From contig JAEWYA010000036.1 in the NCBI GenBank assembly GCA_023395775.1, forward strand, positions 1 to 6,014: DNA of 6,014 nucleotides, in the 5' to 3' direction. The DNA is from Bacillota bacterium. GTDB lineage: Bacteria > Bacillota > Clostridia > Oscillospirales > Oscillospiraceae. The notes beneath the pieces were generated by a model. It was not told the origin of the DNA. It saw nothing but the letters and a program-made list of their open reading frames with translations, and did no database searches. This document shows positions 1 to 4,240 of this stretch, one piece after another. Each line of letters starts with the position of its first letter. Positions within the stretch are counted from its first letter, which is position 1. The translations under genes were made by a program, and so were the position numbers.

Positions 1-97
1 CTCCACTATGGCGGCTGTCCGGGCGGAGCAGACCATGATGCACGATTATGGGGCTACGCGCTATCAAAATCTGAAGGGGCGGATTCAGGATGCTTAA
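1..97 (+). CDS. 3' end of an unrecognised phage gene
   Basis: An open frame runs in from the left edge (first full codon at position 2) and ends at the TAA at 95-97, followed at once by a second TAA. The last residues are charged and polar and end in NLKGRIQDA. An internal ATG at 8 exists, but nothing supports it as the start, so I read this as the C-terminal end of a longer gene. The stop overlaps the ssb start codon at 90, which suggests translational coupling in one operon. I do not recognise the family from these 31 residues. Confidence 0.6.
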   Translation, partial: STMAAVRAEQTMMHDYGATRYQNLKGRIQDA

Positions 98-506
98 TAA
101 AATTATTCTCATGGGCCGCTTTACCCGAGACCCGGAGCTGCGCCGCACTGGAAGCGGCACGGCGGTGGCGTCGTTCACGCTGGCCGTGGATCGGGATTTC
201 AAATCCCAGAGCGGCGAGAAGGAGACGGATTTTATCGATATTGTCGCCTGGCGTGCCACAGCCGAGTTCGTCAGCAAGTATTTCACAAAAGGCCGCATGG
301 CGGTGGTAGAGGGCCGCTTGCAGCTCCGGGACTGGGTTGACAAGCAGGGCAACAAGCGCCGCTCTGCTGAGGTCGTGGCTGACAACGTGTATTTTGGGGA
401 CTCAAAAAAGGATGTGCCCAATTCGGGCACATCCGCTCCGGTTCCCGTGGATGCTCATAGCGATTTTGCGGAGGTCGACGCGGAGGACGGAGAGCTGCCG
501 TTTTGA
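90..506 (+). CDS. ssb: Single-stranded DNA-binding protein (SSB)
   Basis: A 138-residue protein of the bacterial/phage SSB family, which coats single-stranded DNA during replication and recombination and recruits partner proteins. The N-terminal OB fold covers about residues 1-104. It opens with the classic LNKIILMGRFTRDPELR pattern and contains FIDIVAWRATAEFVSKYF and the VVEGRLQLRDW strand. A short flexible linker (about 105-130) leads to the acidic tail ending GELPF, the conserved partner-docking tip. Length is near the short end for SSBs because the linker is brief. AAGGGG at 74-79 is a plausible ribosome binding site, and the start overlaps the upstream stop. An unusual point is that the linker codons also encode a perfect hairpin that acts as an intrinsic terminator on the opposite strand (404-434). 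Confidence 0.96.
   Translation: MLNKIILMGRFTRDPELRRTGSGTAVASFTLAVDRDFKSQSGEKETDFIDIVAWRATAEFVSKYFTKGRMAVVEGRLQLRDWVDKQGNKRRSAEVVADNVYFGDSKKDVPNSGTSAPVPVDAHSDFAEVDAEDGELPF
404..434 (-). terminator. Intrinsic terminator on the minus strand, embedded in ssb
   Basis: Read on the minus strand, GGATGTGCCC (434-425) pairs perfectly with GGGCACATCC (419-410) around the loop GAATT, and six T residues follow immediately (409-404). A 10-bp GC-rich stem plus a U-tract is the standard Rho-independent terminator form. On the plus strand no T-run follows the stem, so it should act only on leftward transcription. It lies inside codons for the SSB linker (about residues 107-115), where protein sequence is least constrained. 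It is the natural end of the small minus-strand gene that starts at 713. Confidence 0.85.
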
Positions 507-560
507 GCGATTACCTATCCGGAAATTTGTAAATCGCGTCCCGCACGGCCTCTGAGTAAG

Positions 561-713
561 TTACGACCTCCACGCCGGGCTTTCGTGTTGTAGAAACCAA
601 GCGTGAAACCCCTCGGGCCTGTCAATGCCGTATTGGGACATATACATGCTGTAGCCGTTGGCAGAGAGCCATTCAGCATATTCAGACCATTTTTCTAGCG
701 ATTCGATTTTCAT
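561..713 (-). CDS. Small minus-strand gene, probably frameshifted
   Basis: A 50-residue reading frame not resembling a domain I can name, starting at ATG (713-711) behind a good ribosome binding site (AGGTG at 724-720, 6-nt spacing). It starts MKIESLEKWSEYAEWLSANG and is rich in aromatic residues; frame 1 ends in the odd tail HESPAWRS at 561. If one base is restored near 592-594, just after residue F40, another frame continues for 26 natural-looking residues (KPGVEVVTYSEAVRDAIYKF near its start and middle) to a TAA at 511, only 5 bp from the ssb stop. This suggests an ancestral 67-residue protein that lost one base, or a sequencing error. It is the only leftward gene in the window, with promoter-like boxes at 732-760 and a terminator at 404-434. 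Function unknown. Confidence 0.7.
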   Translation of the reverse strand: MKIESLEKWSEYAEWLSANGYSMYMSQYGIDRPEGFHAWFLQHESPAWRS

Positions 714-731
714 AAATATCACCTCGGGACA

Positions 732-760
732 AGTATACCCCAGAAGACGGGGTATGGAAA
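732..760 (-). promoter_or_regulatory. Promoter-like sequence for the minus-strand gene
   Basis: On the minus strand TATACT (737-732) matches five of six bases of the sigma-70/sigma-A -10 consensus. TTTCCA (760-755), a four-of-six match to the -35 box, lies exactly 17 bp upstream. Transcription would begin near 725, giving a very short leader in which the ribosome binding site sits almost at the 5' end. The spacing and position are good. The short leader is the weak point. Confidence 0.55.
735..755. promoter_or_regulatory. Inverted repeat between the divergent genes, possible operator
   Basis: ATACCCC (735-741) and GGGGTAT (749-755) form a perfect 7-bp inverted repeat around AGAAGAC. It fills the spacer of the minus-strand promoter-like sequence and touches both boxes, and it also lies just upstream of the ribosome binding site of the rightward gene at 770. 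A repressor bound here would block leftward transcription. As RNA it could form a small hairpin in the leader of the rightward gene. There is no T-run, so it is not a terminator. The regulator is not known; the XRE-type protein at 1345-1608 is one local candidate. Confidence 0.5.
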
Positions 761-769
761 GGATAGATC

Positions 770-1228
770 ATGGAAAACGCTGACAAGATTGTGGGGGCGC
801 TGCGGTGCTGCGGAAACACCGATACCAAAAAGCCGGACTGTGAGCATTGCCCTCTGCAATCAACACGGATGTGCGTCAAGGTGATGCTGGAAGGGGCCGC
901 CGATCTGATTGAGTCCGACAACGAACCACTGACACCGGATAAGCTGCAGGCGCTGAATTCTCTTGAAATCGTTGATACCTCCATCTGTGGAGACGAAGTC
1001 GAGTATGTCCTGGTGCAAATATCCGCCGCTAATATAAAGACCTTGCTGGACGCCGGTTTTACAACAGAGCAGATCGACGAGGCCATGGGCGATGATAAGG
1101 ATGCAATTGATCTGACGACATTGGCTTTTAATCACACGGATGCGGTATGGTGGGATTCCGAACGCGGATTTACTGCCGCACAGGCCGGGGAGGATGACAA
1201 CGCCAATGAAAAAAAGACGGTCGTGTGA
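770..1228 (+). CDS. Hypothetical phage protein with N-terminal cysteine cluster
   Basis: A 152-residue acidic protein that I cannot assign to a named family. The first 45 residues hold five cysteines (C13, C14, C24, C27, C35) in a CC-x9-C-x2-C-x7-C arrangement that could bind zinc or another metal, followed by a predicted helix (VMLEGAADLIES). This kind of short Cys-rich start followed by an alanine-rich helix is common in small clostridial phage proteins. The remainder has a strand-like stretch (EVEYVLVQIS, about 76-85), a helical part (NIKTLLDAGFTTEQIDEAMG) and an acidic tail. AAAGGA at 758-763 is the likely ribosome binding site. The gene opens the run of rightward small genes and its end overlaps the next gene by about 23 bp. 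No signal peptide or membrane segment is seen. Confidence 0.8.
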   Translation: MENADKIVGALRCCGNTDTKKPDCEHCPLQSTRMCVKVMLEGAADLIESDNEPLTPDKLQALNSLEIVDTSICGDEVEYVLVQISAANIKTLLDAGFTTEQIDEAMGDDKDAIDLTTLAFNHTDAVWWDSERGFTAAQAGEDDNANEKKTVV

Positions 1229-1352
1229 AGGATGCAAGCGAGAGTGGGAACCGTTCCCGTGCTACCCGTGCTGGTGGTGTGTCCAGTTTCAGGGAATTTT
1301 GCGCAGACCGTTTTATAGAAAACGCAAGAAAACGGAGGCTCCCAATGAGTGA
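1206..1352 (+). CDS. Small cysteine-rich basic protein, putative zinc ribbon
   Basis: A 48-residue basic protein starting MKKRRSCEGCKREWEPFPCY. Five cysteines in CxxC-x8-CxxCxxC order (C7, C10, C19, C22, C25) suggest a compact zinc-binding knuckle, and the tail is rich in lysine and arginine, fitting nucleic-acid or protein contact. The frame is open further upstream, but the ATG at 1206 follows GGGGAGG (1187-1193) at about 12 nt, while the ATG at 1194 directly abuts that site and is too close. The gene overlaps the end of the preceding gene and the start of the next (8 bp, ATGAGTGA), a typical coupled phage arrangement. Exact function is unknown. Confidence 0.6.
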   Translation: MKKRRSCEGCKREWEPFPCYPCWWCVQFQGILRRPFYRKRKKTEAPNE

Positions 1353-1608
1353 CTTTGACCCTGTTAATCATAGCAAGACCTACCGTGAAAAGGTGAATTA
1401 CATCGTTCCAGAGCGTATCAGGGAAGCCTGCACAGCAAGAGGGCTTAGTTATGAGGATGCCTCCGCCAGATGCGATATTGACCGTATTCGGTTTGGCATG
1501 ATGGCGAACGGCCATGAAGATATTCCGGATGATATGATTTTCAAGCTCATGGCAGGCCTTGATTTTCCAAAGCAATTTTTTTATCAGATTAAATGGGAGA
1601 GGTGTTGA
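1345..1608 (+). CDS. XRE-family (Cro/CI-like) helix-turn-helix protein
   Basis: An 87-residue protein whose residues about 24-76 follow the helix-turn-helix pattern of the XRE family: RIREACTARGLSYEDASARC for the first helices, a recognition-helix region around IDRIRFGMMANG, and a closing helix DDMIFKLMAGLDFP followed by FF. Such proteins bind operator DNA as dimers. Here the domain is nearly the whole protein, with no sensor or protease domain, so it resembles a small Cro-like regulator or an antitoxin-type DNA-binding protein. GGAGG at 1334-1338 places the start at ATG 1345. A longer frame from 1225 lacks such support. Some usual positions are atypical (glutamine and glycine positions of the recognition helix are not obvious), so the DNA-binding call is likely but not certain. 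Its target is unknown. Confidence 0.65.
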   Translation: MSDFDPVNHSKTYREKVNYIVPERIREACTARGLSYEDASARCDIDRIRFGMMANGHEDIPDDMIFKLMAGLDFPKQFFYQIKWERC

Positions 1609-1610
1609 CA

Positions 1611-1988
1611 ATGAGTAAATTAAAGCCGTGCCCAATAGATTTAATGAAAATCCGCGCACTGTGCTATGACGGCGCTCTCCGGGCTTATGTAGAGGACGAG
1701 TACATTTATCTCAAAGATACAGTCAGCGAAGAGATTGTCTGGATAGGCGATGCCGCCCAGCCCGCCAACGAGCCGTTGACGCTGGAGCAGCTACGGGAAA
1801 TGGACGGGAATCCGGTGTGGATCTATGATGTAAACTGTTGGGCAATTGTCGCGGTAGAAAAATATGGACGATATGCAAATATTCCGTTTGCTGTCGGACA
1901 TTTCCACGGAGTCAGATTCGAGTGGGATATCCTAGATCGCAAACTTGTCTGCTACCGCCGCAAACCGGAGGCCACCAATGACCAATGA
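1611..1988 (+). CDS. Hypothetical phage protein with LTLEQLREMDG motif
   Basis: A 125-residue protein with the segment NEPLTLEQLREMDGNPVWIY (about 53-72), a motif I know from many small uncharacterised proteins of clostridial phages, where it is followed by a beta-rich domain ending in an YRRKPE-like tail. Both are present here (CYRRKPE at about 114-120). The first eight residues, MSKLKPCP, resemble the start of Lar-type restriction-alleviation zinc proteins, but the expected CPFCG motif is lost after CP, so that resemblance may be a remnant or chance. GGGAGAGGTG at 1595-1604 supports ATG 1611 over a weaker in-frame start at 1593. The stop overlaps the HUH initiator start by 11 bp. No function can be assigned. 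Confidence 0.75.
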   Translation: MSKLKPCPIDLMKIRALCYDGALRAYVEDEYIYLKDTVSEEIVWIGDAAQPANEPLTLEQLREMDGNPVWIYDVNCWAIVAVEKYGRYANIPFAVGHFHGVRFEWDILDRKLVCYRRKPEATNDQ

Positions 1989-2715
1989 CCCCATTTGGTA
2001 CTGTGTCCGGCAGCGGGCCGGTCCGCTGGTAAAGGAATGCCGGGCACTGCGTCCTCGTCTCAGCGCAAATGACACGCCGTATGAGCGGACGGAGAAAAAC
2101 AAGATTCTCCGCCCGCCCCGCGACTCCTCCGTCTGCCGGACACGGGTGGACCGGCTGGAGTTGCGACTGGCGCTGTTCGGGTTCGAGGGCAGCAGCTACA
2201 CGCTGACATTTGACCGGGAGCATGAGCCGGAGAAGTTCAAGGACGTTCGTAAAGCATGGAGATCCTTCCTTCGGCGGCTGAAGCTATGGAAAAATCGTCC
2301 ATTCGACTATGTGTACTTAATCGAGGGCCGACACGGTGATCACCGCTTCCACATCCATCTAGTGCTGCGAGACAGTGACTTCTCACCGGCGGAGGTGCGA
2401 TACCTGTGGAAGTTTGGCGAGAATGTGGACGATGAGCCGCTTTTGCGTGGCCCCTATGATAACTACCGGCGGACGGCCAAGTATTTCAACAAAGAGGCTA
2501 CGGATGGCATCACCATCCCGATCAGCGCCAGGACGTGGGTTGCATCAAAGACGCTGAATGCAAAGCTGCCGCCGCTGGAGATGTTCCGTGATGTATCTGG
2601 ACAGATACCCATTCCTGACGGTGTTCGGGTATCTGGAGCCAGCACGGTGAGAAACGAGTTTGGCCGATATCATTACAGCTGGTATATCCAGCAGAAAACA
2701 GTTCTTTATATTTAA
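1978..2715 (+). CDS. HUH replication initiator-like protein (ORF2/G2P-type Rep)
   Basis: A 245-residue protein with the three motifs of rolling-circle replication initiators. Motif 1 is YTLTFD (74-79). Motif 2 is the metal-binding HUH, HIH at 125-127 within HRFHIHLVL, preceded by IEG at 115-117. Motif 3 is AKYFNKEA, giving a YxxK with candidate nucleophile Y169 and K172. The downstream SARTWVASKTLNAKLPP resembles the SRxLxxP tail common to the ORF2/G2P-like replication-associated family. Family members nick one strand at an origin and stay bound to the 5' end. The start at 1978 follows GGAGG (1967-1971) by 6 nt and overlaps the previous stop. A frame open from 1945 has no such site. The first 60 residues are basic and not recognised. 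No helicase domain is present, so host or other phage helicase would be needed. An alternative role is mobilisation or relaxase-like nicking. Confidence 0.85.
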   Translation: MTNDPIWYCVRQRAGPLVKECRALRPRLSANDTPYERTEKNKILRPPRDSSVCRTRVDRLELRLALFGFEGSSYTLTFDREHEPEKFKDVRKAWRSFLRRLKLWKNRPFDYVYLIEGRHGDHRFHIHLVLRDSDFSPAEVRYLWKFGENVDDEPLLRGPYDNYRRTAKYFNKEATDGITIPISARTWVASKTLNAKLPPLEMFRDVSGQIPIPDGVRVSGASTVRNEFGRYHYSWYIQQKTVLYI

Positions 2716-2772
2716 ATTAATGATTCAATCTTGGAATATAGTTGAATAACTGACAAAAACAGGAGAAAGGAA

Positions 2773-2970
2773 TTGCAAGTGAATACCAAAAGTGCTAAAC
2801 TAATCGTAAAGGACGGATGCTTGATATGCCCCAAGTGCGGGCGGGGAAAAGTCCTGAAGCTCAACCCAGGAACCAGGGCAAAAGACCTCACGGTGTTTTG
2901 CAAGATCTGCAAACAAGAATCCGTCGTGAATATTGACGAGTGCCTGTGCCTAAGTGCCTGTGCCACATGA
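2773..2970 (+). CDS. Small cysteine-rich KTR-like protein
   Basis: A 65-residue protein with two zinc-ribbon knuckles, CPKC (19-22) and CKIC (43-46), separated by a strand-rich stretch (GKVLKLNPGTRAKDLTVF). The pattern LxCPxCGxxxxL...L.VFCKxCKQE...NID fits the cysteine-rich KTR family, small proteins frequent on clostridial phages and conjugative elements with no proven role. The start is TTG at 2773, 7 nt after AGGAG (2761-2765); a GTG at 2779 is also possible and would remove two residues. The gene follows an AT-rich 57-bp gap after the HUH gene. Its last codons (ECLCLSACAT) are built from a 12-bp direct repeat and form the left arm of an intrinsic terminator, so the C-terminal sequence is probably shaped by RNA structure rather than protein function. 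Confidence 0.75.
   Translation: MQVNTKSAKLIVKDGCLICPKCGRGKVLKLNPGTRAKDLTVFCKICKQESVVNIDECLCLSACAT
2939..2964 (+). repeat. 12-bp tandem direct repeat at the end of the KTR-like gene
   Basis: AGTGCCTGTGCC occurs at 2939-2950 and again at 2953-2964, separated by TA. Both copies contain GCCTGTGCC, the left arm of the terminator stem, so either could in principle pair with the single right arm at 2991-3000. The repeat codes for the cysteine-rich C-terminal tail of the small protein. Confidence 0.85.
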
Positions 2971-3010
2971 TCTGCAATCGCAGAGAGTGTTGGTGCAGGC
3001 TTTTTGTTTT
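2956..3010 (+). terminator. Intrinsic terminator after the KTR-like gene
   Basis: GCCTGTGCC plus ACA (2956-2967) pairs with TGT plus TGGTGCAGGC (2988-3000), using two G-U pairs and one bulged base. An inner 5-bp hairpin, TCTGC (2971-2975) with GCAGA (2980-2984), sits in the loop. TTTTTGTTTT follows the stem directly (3001-3010). Stem plus U-tract is the standard Rho-independent form. The stem overlaps the 3' coding end and stop of the KTR-like gene. The HNH ribosome binding site begins only five bases after the T-run, leaving no room for a promoter of its own. Confidence 0.8.
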
Positions 3011-3015
3011 GCCCG
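3006..3015 (+). repeat. GTTTTGCCCG direct repeat, copy upstream of HNH gene
   Basis: GTTTTGCCCG here recurs exactly at 3404-3413, immediately after the HNH stop codon. A third, 9-of-10 copy is at 3520-3529. The first two bracket the HNH gene closely, as expected for a cassette exchanged through short homologies or for a shared protein-binding site. Confidence 0.7.
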
Positions 3016-3028
3016 GAGGTGATAGCCC

Positions 3029-3403
3029 GTGGCCATGAAGCCGCTCCGACCGTGTCGGCATCCAGGATGCAGTGAGTTGACCCGTGACGGCTACTGCCCG
3101 GCACACAAGCCTAAAGACCGCCAGCAGCGCAGCGAGGAGGCTCAGTCCTGGCGCTGGATGTACCGGACGCGGGAATGGCTGGATGATCTCCGGCCTACAC
3201 AGCTCCTGCGGGAGCCGTTCTGTCGGGAGTGCGCCAAGCGTGGCATCCGCACACTGGCCACCGACGTGGACCACATCGAGGATCACAAGGGCGACTGGGT
3301 GATGTTTACCGACCGCAACAACCTCGAGAGCTTGTGCCATTCCTGTCACAGCCGCAAGACAGCACGCGAACTGTGGCAATCCCGTGCGGAAAAATCACGC
3401 TGA
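3029..3403 (+). CDS. HNH endonuclease of the packaging module
   Basis: A 124-residue protein with an HNH nuclease domain in the C-terminal half: zinc knuckles CREC (65-68) and CHSC (103-106) bracket VDHI (80-83, catalytic His at 82) and DRNNLESLCHSCH, where N98 and H107 complete the HNH pattern. The N-terminus adds a second possible metal site (C9, C14, C23, H26). HNH proteins located beside terminase genes are known in several tailed phages to be needed for cos cleavage together with the terminase, and this position directly before a small terminase gene fits that role. The start is GTG 3029, 7 nt after GGAGGTG (3015-3021); ATG 3035 would be farther away. It sits behind an intrinsic terminator and between two copies of GTTTTGCCCG. 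A free-standing homing-type nuclease is the alternative. Confidence 0.92.
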   Translation: MAMKPLRPCRHPGCSELTRDGYCPAHKPKDRQQRSEEAQSWRWMYRTREWLDDLRPTQLLREPFCRECAKRGIRTLATDVDHIEDHKGDWVMFTDRNNLESLCHSCHSRKTARELWQSRAEKSR

Positions 3404-3413
3404 GTTTTGCCCG
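3404..3413 (+). repeat. GTTTTGCCCG direct repeat, copy downstream of HNH gene
   Basis: This is an exact match to 3006-3015. With one base of the HNH stop codon it extends to AGTTTTGCCC, which recurs at 3519-3528 near the other side of the repeat-rich gap. The three copies therefore mark the left edge of the HNH gene, its right edge and the middle of the non-coding region before the small terminase. Confidence 0.7.
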
Positions 3414-3432
3414 AAGCTACGCCTGCGCCGGA

Positions 3433-3467
3433 GCGTGTGAGCGCGTGTGTCTGGGCGTGCGAGCGTA
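3433..3467 (+). repeat. Iteron-like GCGTG repeats
   Basis: GCGTG occurs at 3433-3437, 3443-3447 and 3455-3459, with GCGTA at 3463-3467, start-to-start spacings of 10, 12 and 8 bp. Spacing near one helical turn would place the sites on one face of the DNA, as for iterons bound by an oligomeric protein such as a small terminase ring. The motifs are short and the region is GC-rich, so chance is possible. Confidence 0.45.
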
Positions 3468-3477
3468 GGTGCGCACA

Positions 3478-3496
3478 GGAAAGCCAAAGGCTTTCC
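3478..3496. repeat. Perfect 8-bp hairpin in the HNH-terminase gap
   Basis: GGAAAGCC (3478-3485) and GGCTTTCC (3489-3496) pair perfectly around AAA. No T-run follows on either strand, so it is not an intrinsic terminator. It may be a protein-binding dyad or a structural element of the packaging site. Confidence 0.7.
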
Positions 3497-3623
3497 AACC
3501 CGCCGCCCCGCCTCAGAAAGTTTTGCCCAAAATGATGGAATACCGCATGCCCCCTCGTTTGCGAGAAAACTTCCCCTATCAGCGTTTCAGAGACGCAGCG
3601 TTGGCGGAAAGGAGAGATGGCGG

Positions 3624-4229
3624 ATGCCGACCCCACCCAAACCCAAAGCGAATATGTCCAAGCACCTGACCGATGCGGAGCTGGAAGCCCGCCAACAGGC
3701 CGAGGCCGCGACCCTGCCGGACCGTGGCGGGAAAGTCCGCTTGAAGAAGCCCGCTTTCGTCGCCCGGAACAAACCGGCGAACGCCTACTGGAACCAGATC
3801 ATCAAGCGCATGGACGGGCTGTCCATCCTAGACGATCTGGACAGCGAAATGCTGGCGGGCTACTGCTCCATGTTGGCGAGGCGCGATCAGACGATCCTGC
3901 TGAACAATCAGCTGCTGGATCAGCTTGGTGTGCAGGGGGCGGTTGATCCGTCCGGGAAAAAGAAGCCACGGGACGGCTCTGAACTGACAGACGCCGAATG
4001 GGAGGGCTCTGCCAAGAAAGGCACCCCCGCCATGACACCGGATGAGCTGATTGAGGCGGTGTCCAAATTGGACACTTTAACCAGCAAGCTGCAGTCGCTG
4101 GAGCGGAACCTGCTCCAGTACGCAGAGAAGCTGGGGCTGACGCCCACGGGCCGGGTCCGCCTGGCGCAGAAGCGGGCGGCACAAGTAACTGATCCCGGAT
4201 CTGATGGCGATGATCTGTACGGGGACTGA
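3624..4229 (+). CDS. Terminase small subunit-like protein, P27 family (first copy)
   Basis: A 201-residue protein with the P27-type small terminase layout: a basic, proline-rich start (MPTPPKPKAN), a Lys-rich linker, then KPANAYWNQIIKRMDGLSIL and DDLDSEMLAGYCSMLARRDQ, the paired helices in which a late D and YC mark the family, and the C-terminal LGLTPTGRVRLAQKR, matching the family's LGLTPxxRxRLA signature. Small terminases recognise the packaging site and hand DNA to the large subunit. The middle (about 103-140) has an extra charged, probably disordered insertion. AAAGGAG (3608-3614) supports the ATG at 3624; the frame is open from 3447 but without a site. A second P27-like gene lies beyond the methyltransferase, so which one serves this phage's large subunit is open. 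Confidence 0.85.
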   Translation: MPTPPKPKANMSKHLTDAELEARQQAEAATLPDRGGKVRLKKPAFVARNKPANAYWNQIIKRMDGLSILDDLDSEMLAGYCSMLARRDQTILLNNQLLDQLGVQGAVDPSGKKKPRDGSELTDAEWEGSAKKGTPAMTPDELIEAVSKLDTLTSKLQSLERNLLQYAEKLGLTPTGRVRLAQKRAAQVTDPGSDGDDLYGD

Positions 4230-4240
4230 GAGGAGAACCT

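Larger units (their letters stand above)
3404..3623. other. Non-coding, repeat-rich gap: candidate cos / terminase-binding region
   Basis: This 220-bp stretch between the HNH and small terminase genes holds no supported gene; one frame stays open but has no ribosome binding site before 3606. It contains four GCGTG-like repeats (3433, 3443, 3455, 3463), a GTGCGCAC palindrome (3469-3476), a perfect hairpin (3478-3496), a GC-rich tract CGCCGCCCCGCC (3501-3512), a TTTTGCCCAAAA dyad (3521-3532) and smaller dyads at 3554-3565 and 3582-3596. In many Gram-positive cos phages the cohesive-end site lies at exactly this place, between HNH and small terminase. The position and density of repeats support that reading; the actual cut position cannot be seen. 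Confidence 0.5.

Noticed and set aside
594..615. Programmed -1 frameshift site in the minus-strand gene
   Set aside because: GGGGTTT in the frame does not fit the X XXY YYZ slippery pattern and lies before the well-conserved-looking GFHAWF segment, so simple base loss is more likely.
682..1237. Long open frames on the minus strand opposite the gene at 770
   Set aside because: They lack ribosome binding sites, have low-complexity or serine/cysteine-rich translations typical of antisense shadows, and overlap a well-supported rightward gene.
1225..1344. Upstream start for the XRE-type protein
   Set aside because: No ribosome binding site precedes 1225, it overlaps the Cys-rich small gene throughout, and GGAGG supports ATG 1345.
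2716..2772. Promoter in the AT-rich gap before the KTR-like gene
   Set aside because: The base composition is suggestive, with TATAGT-like and TTG-containing words, but no pair of boxes has good sequence and spacing together, so I do not call one.
3447..3623. N-terminal extension of the first small terminase from an upstream ATG
   Set aside because: The 59 extra residues match nothing in the family and have no ribosome binding site, while the ATG at 3624 follows AAAGGAG. The region looks non-coding.
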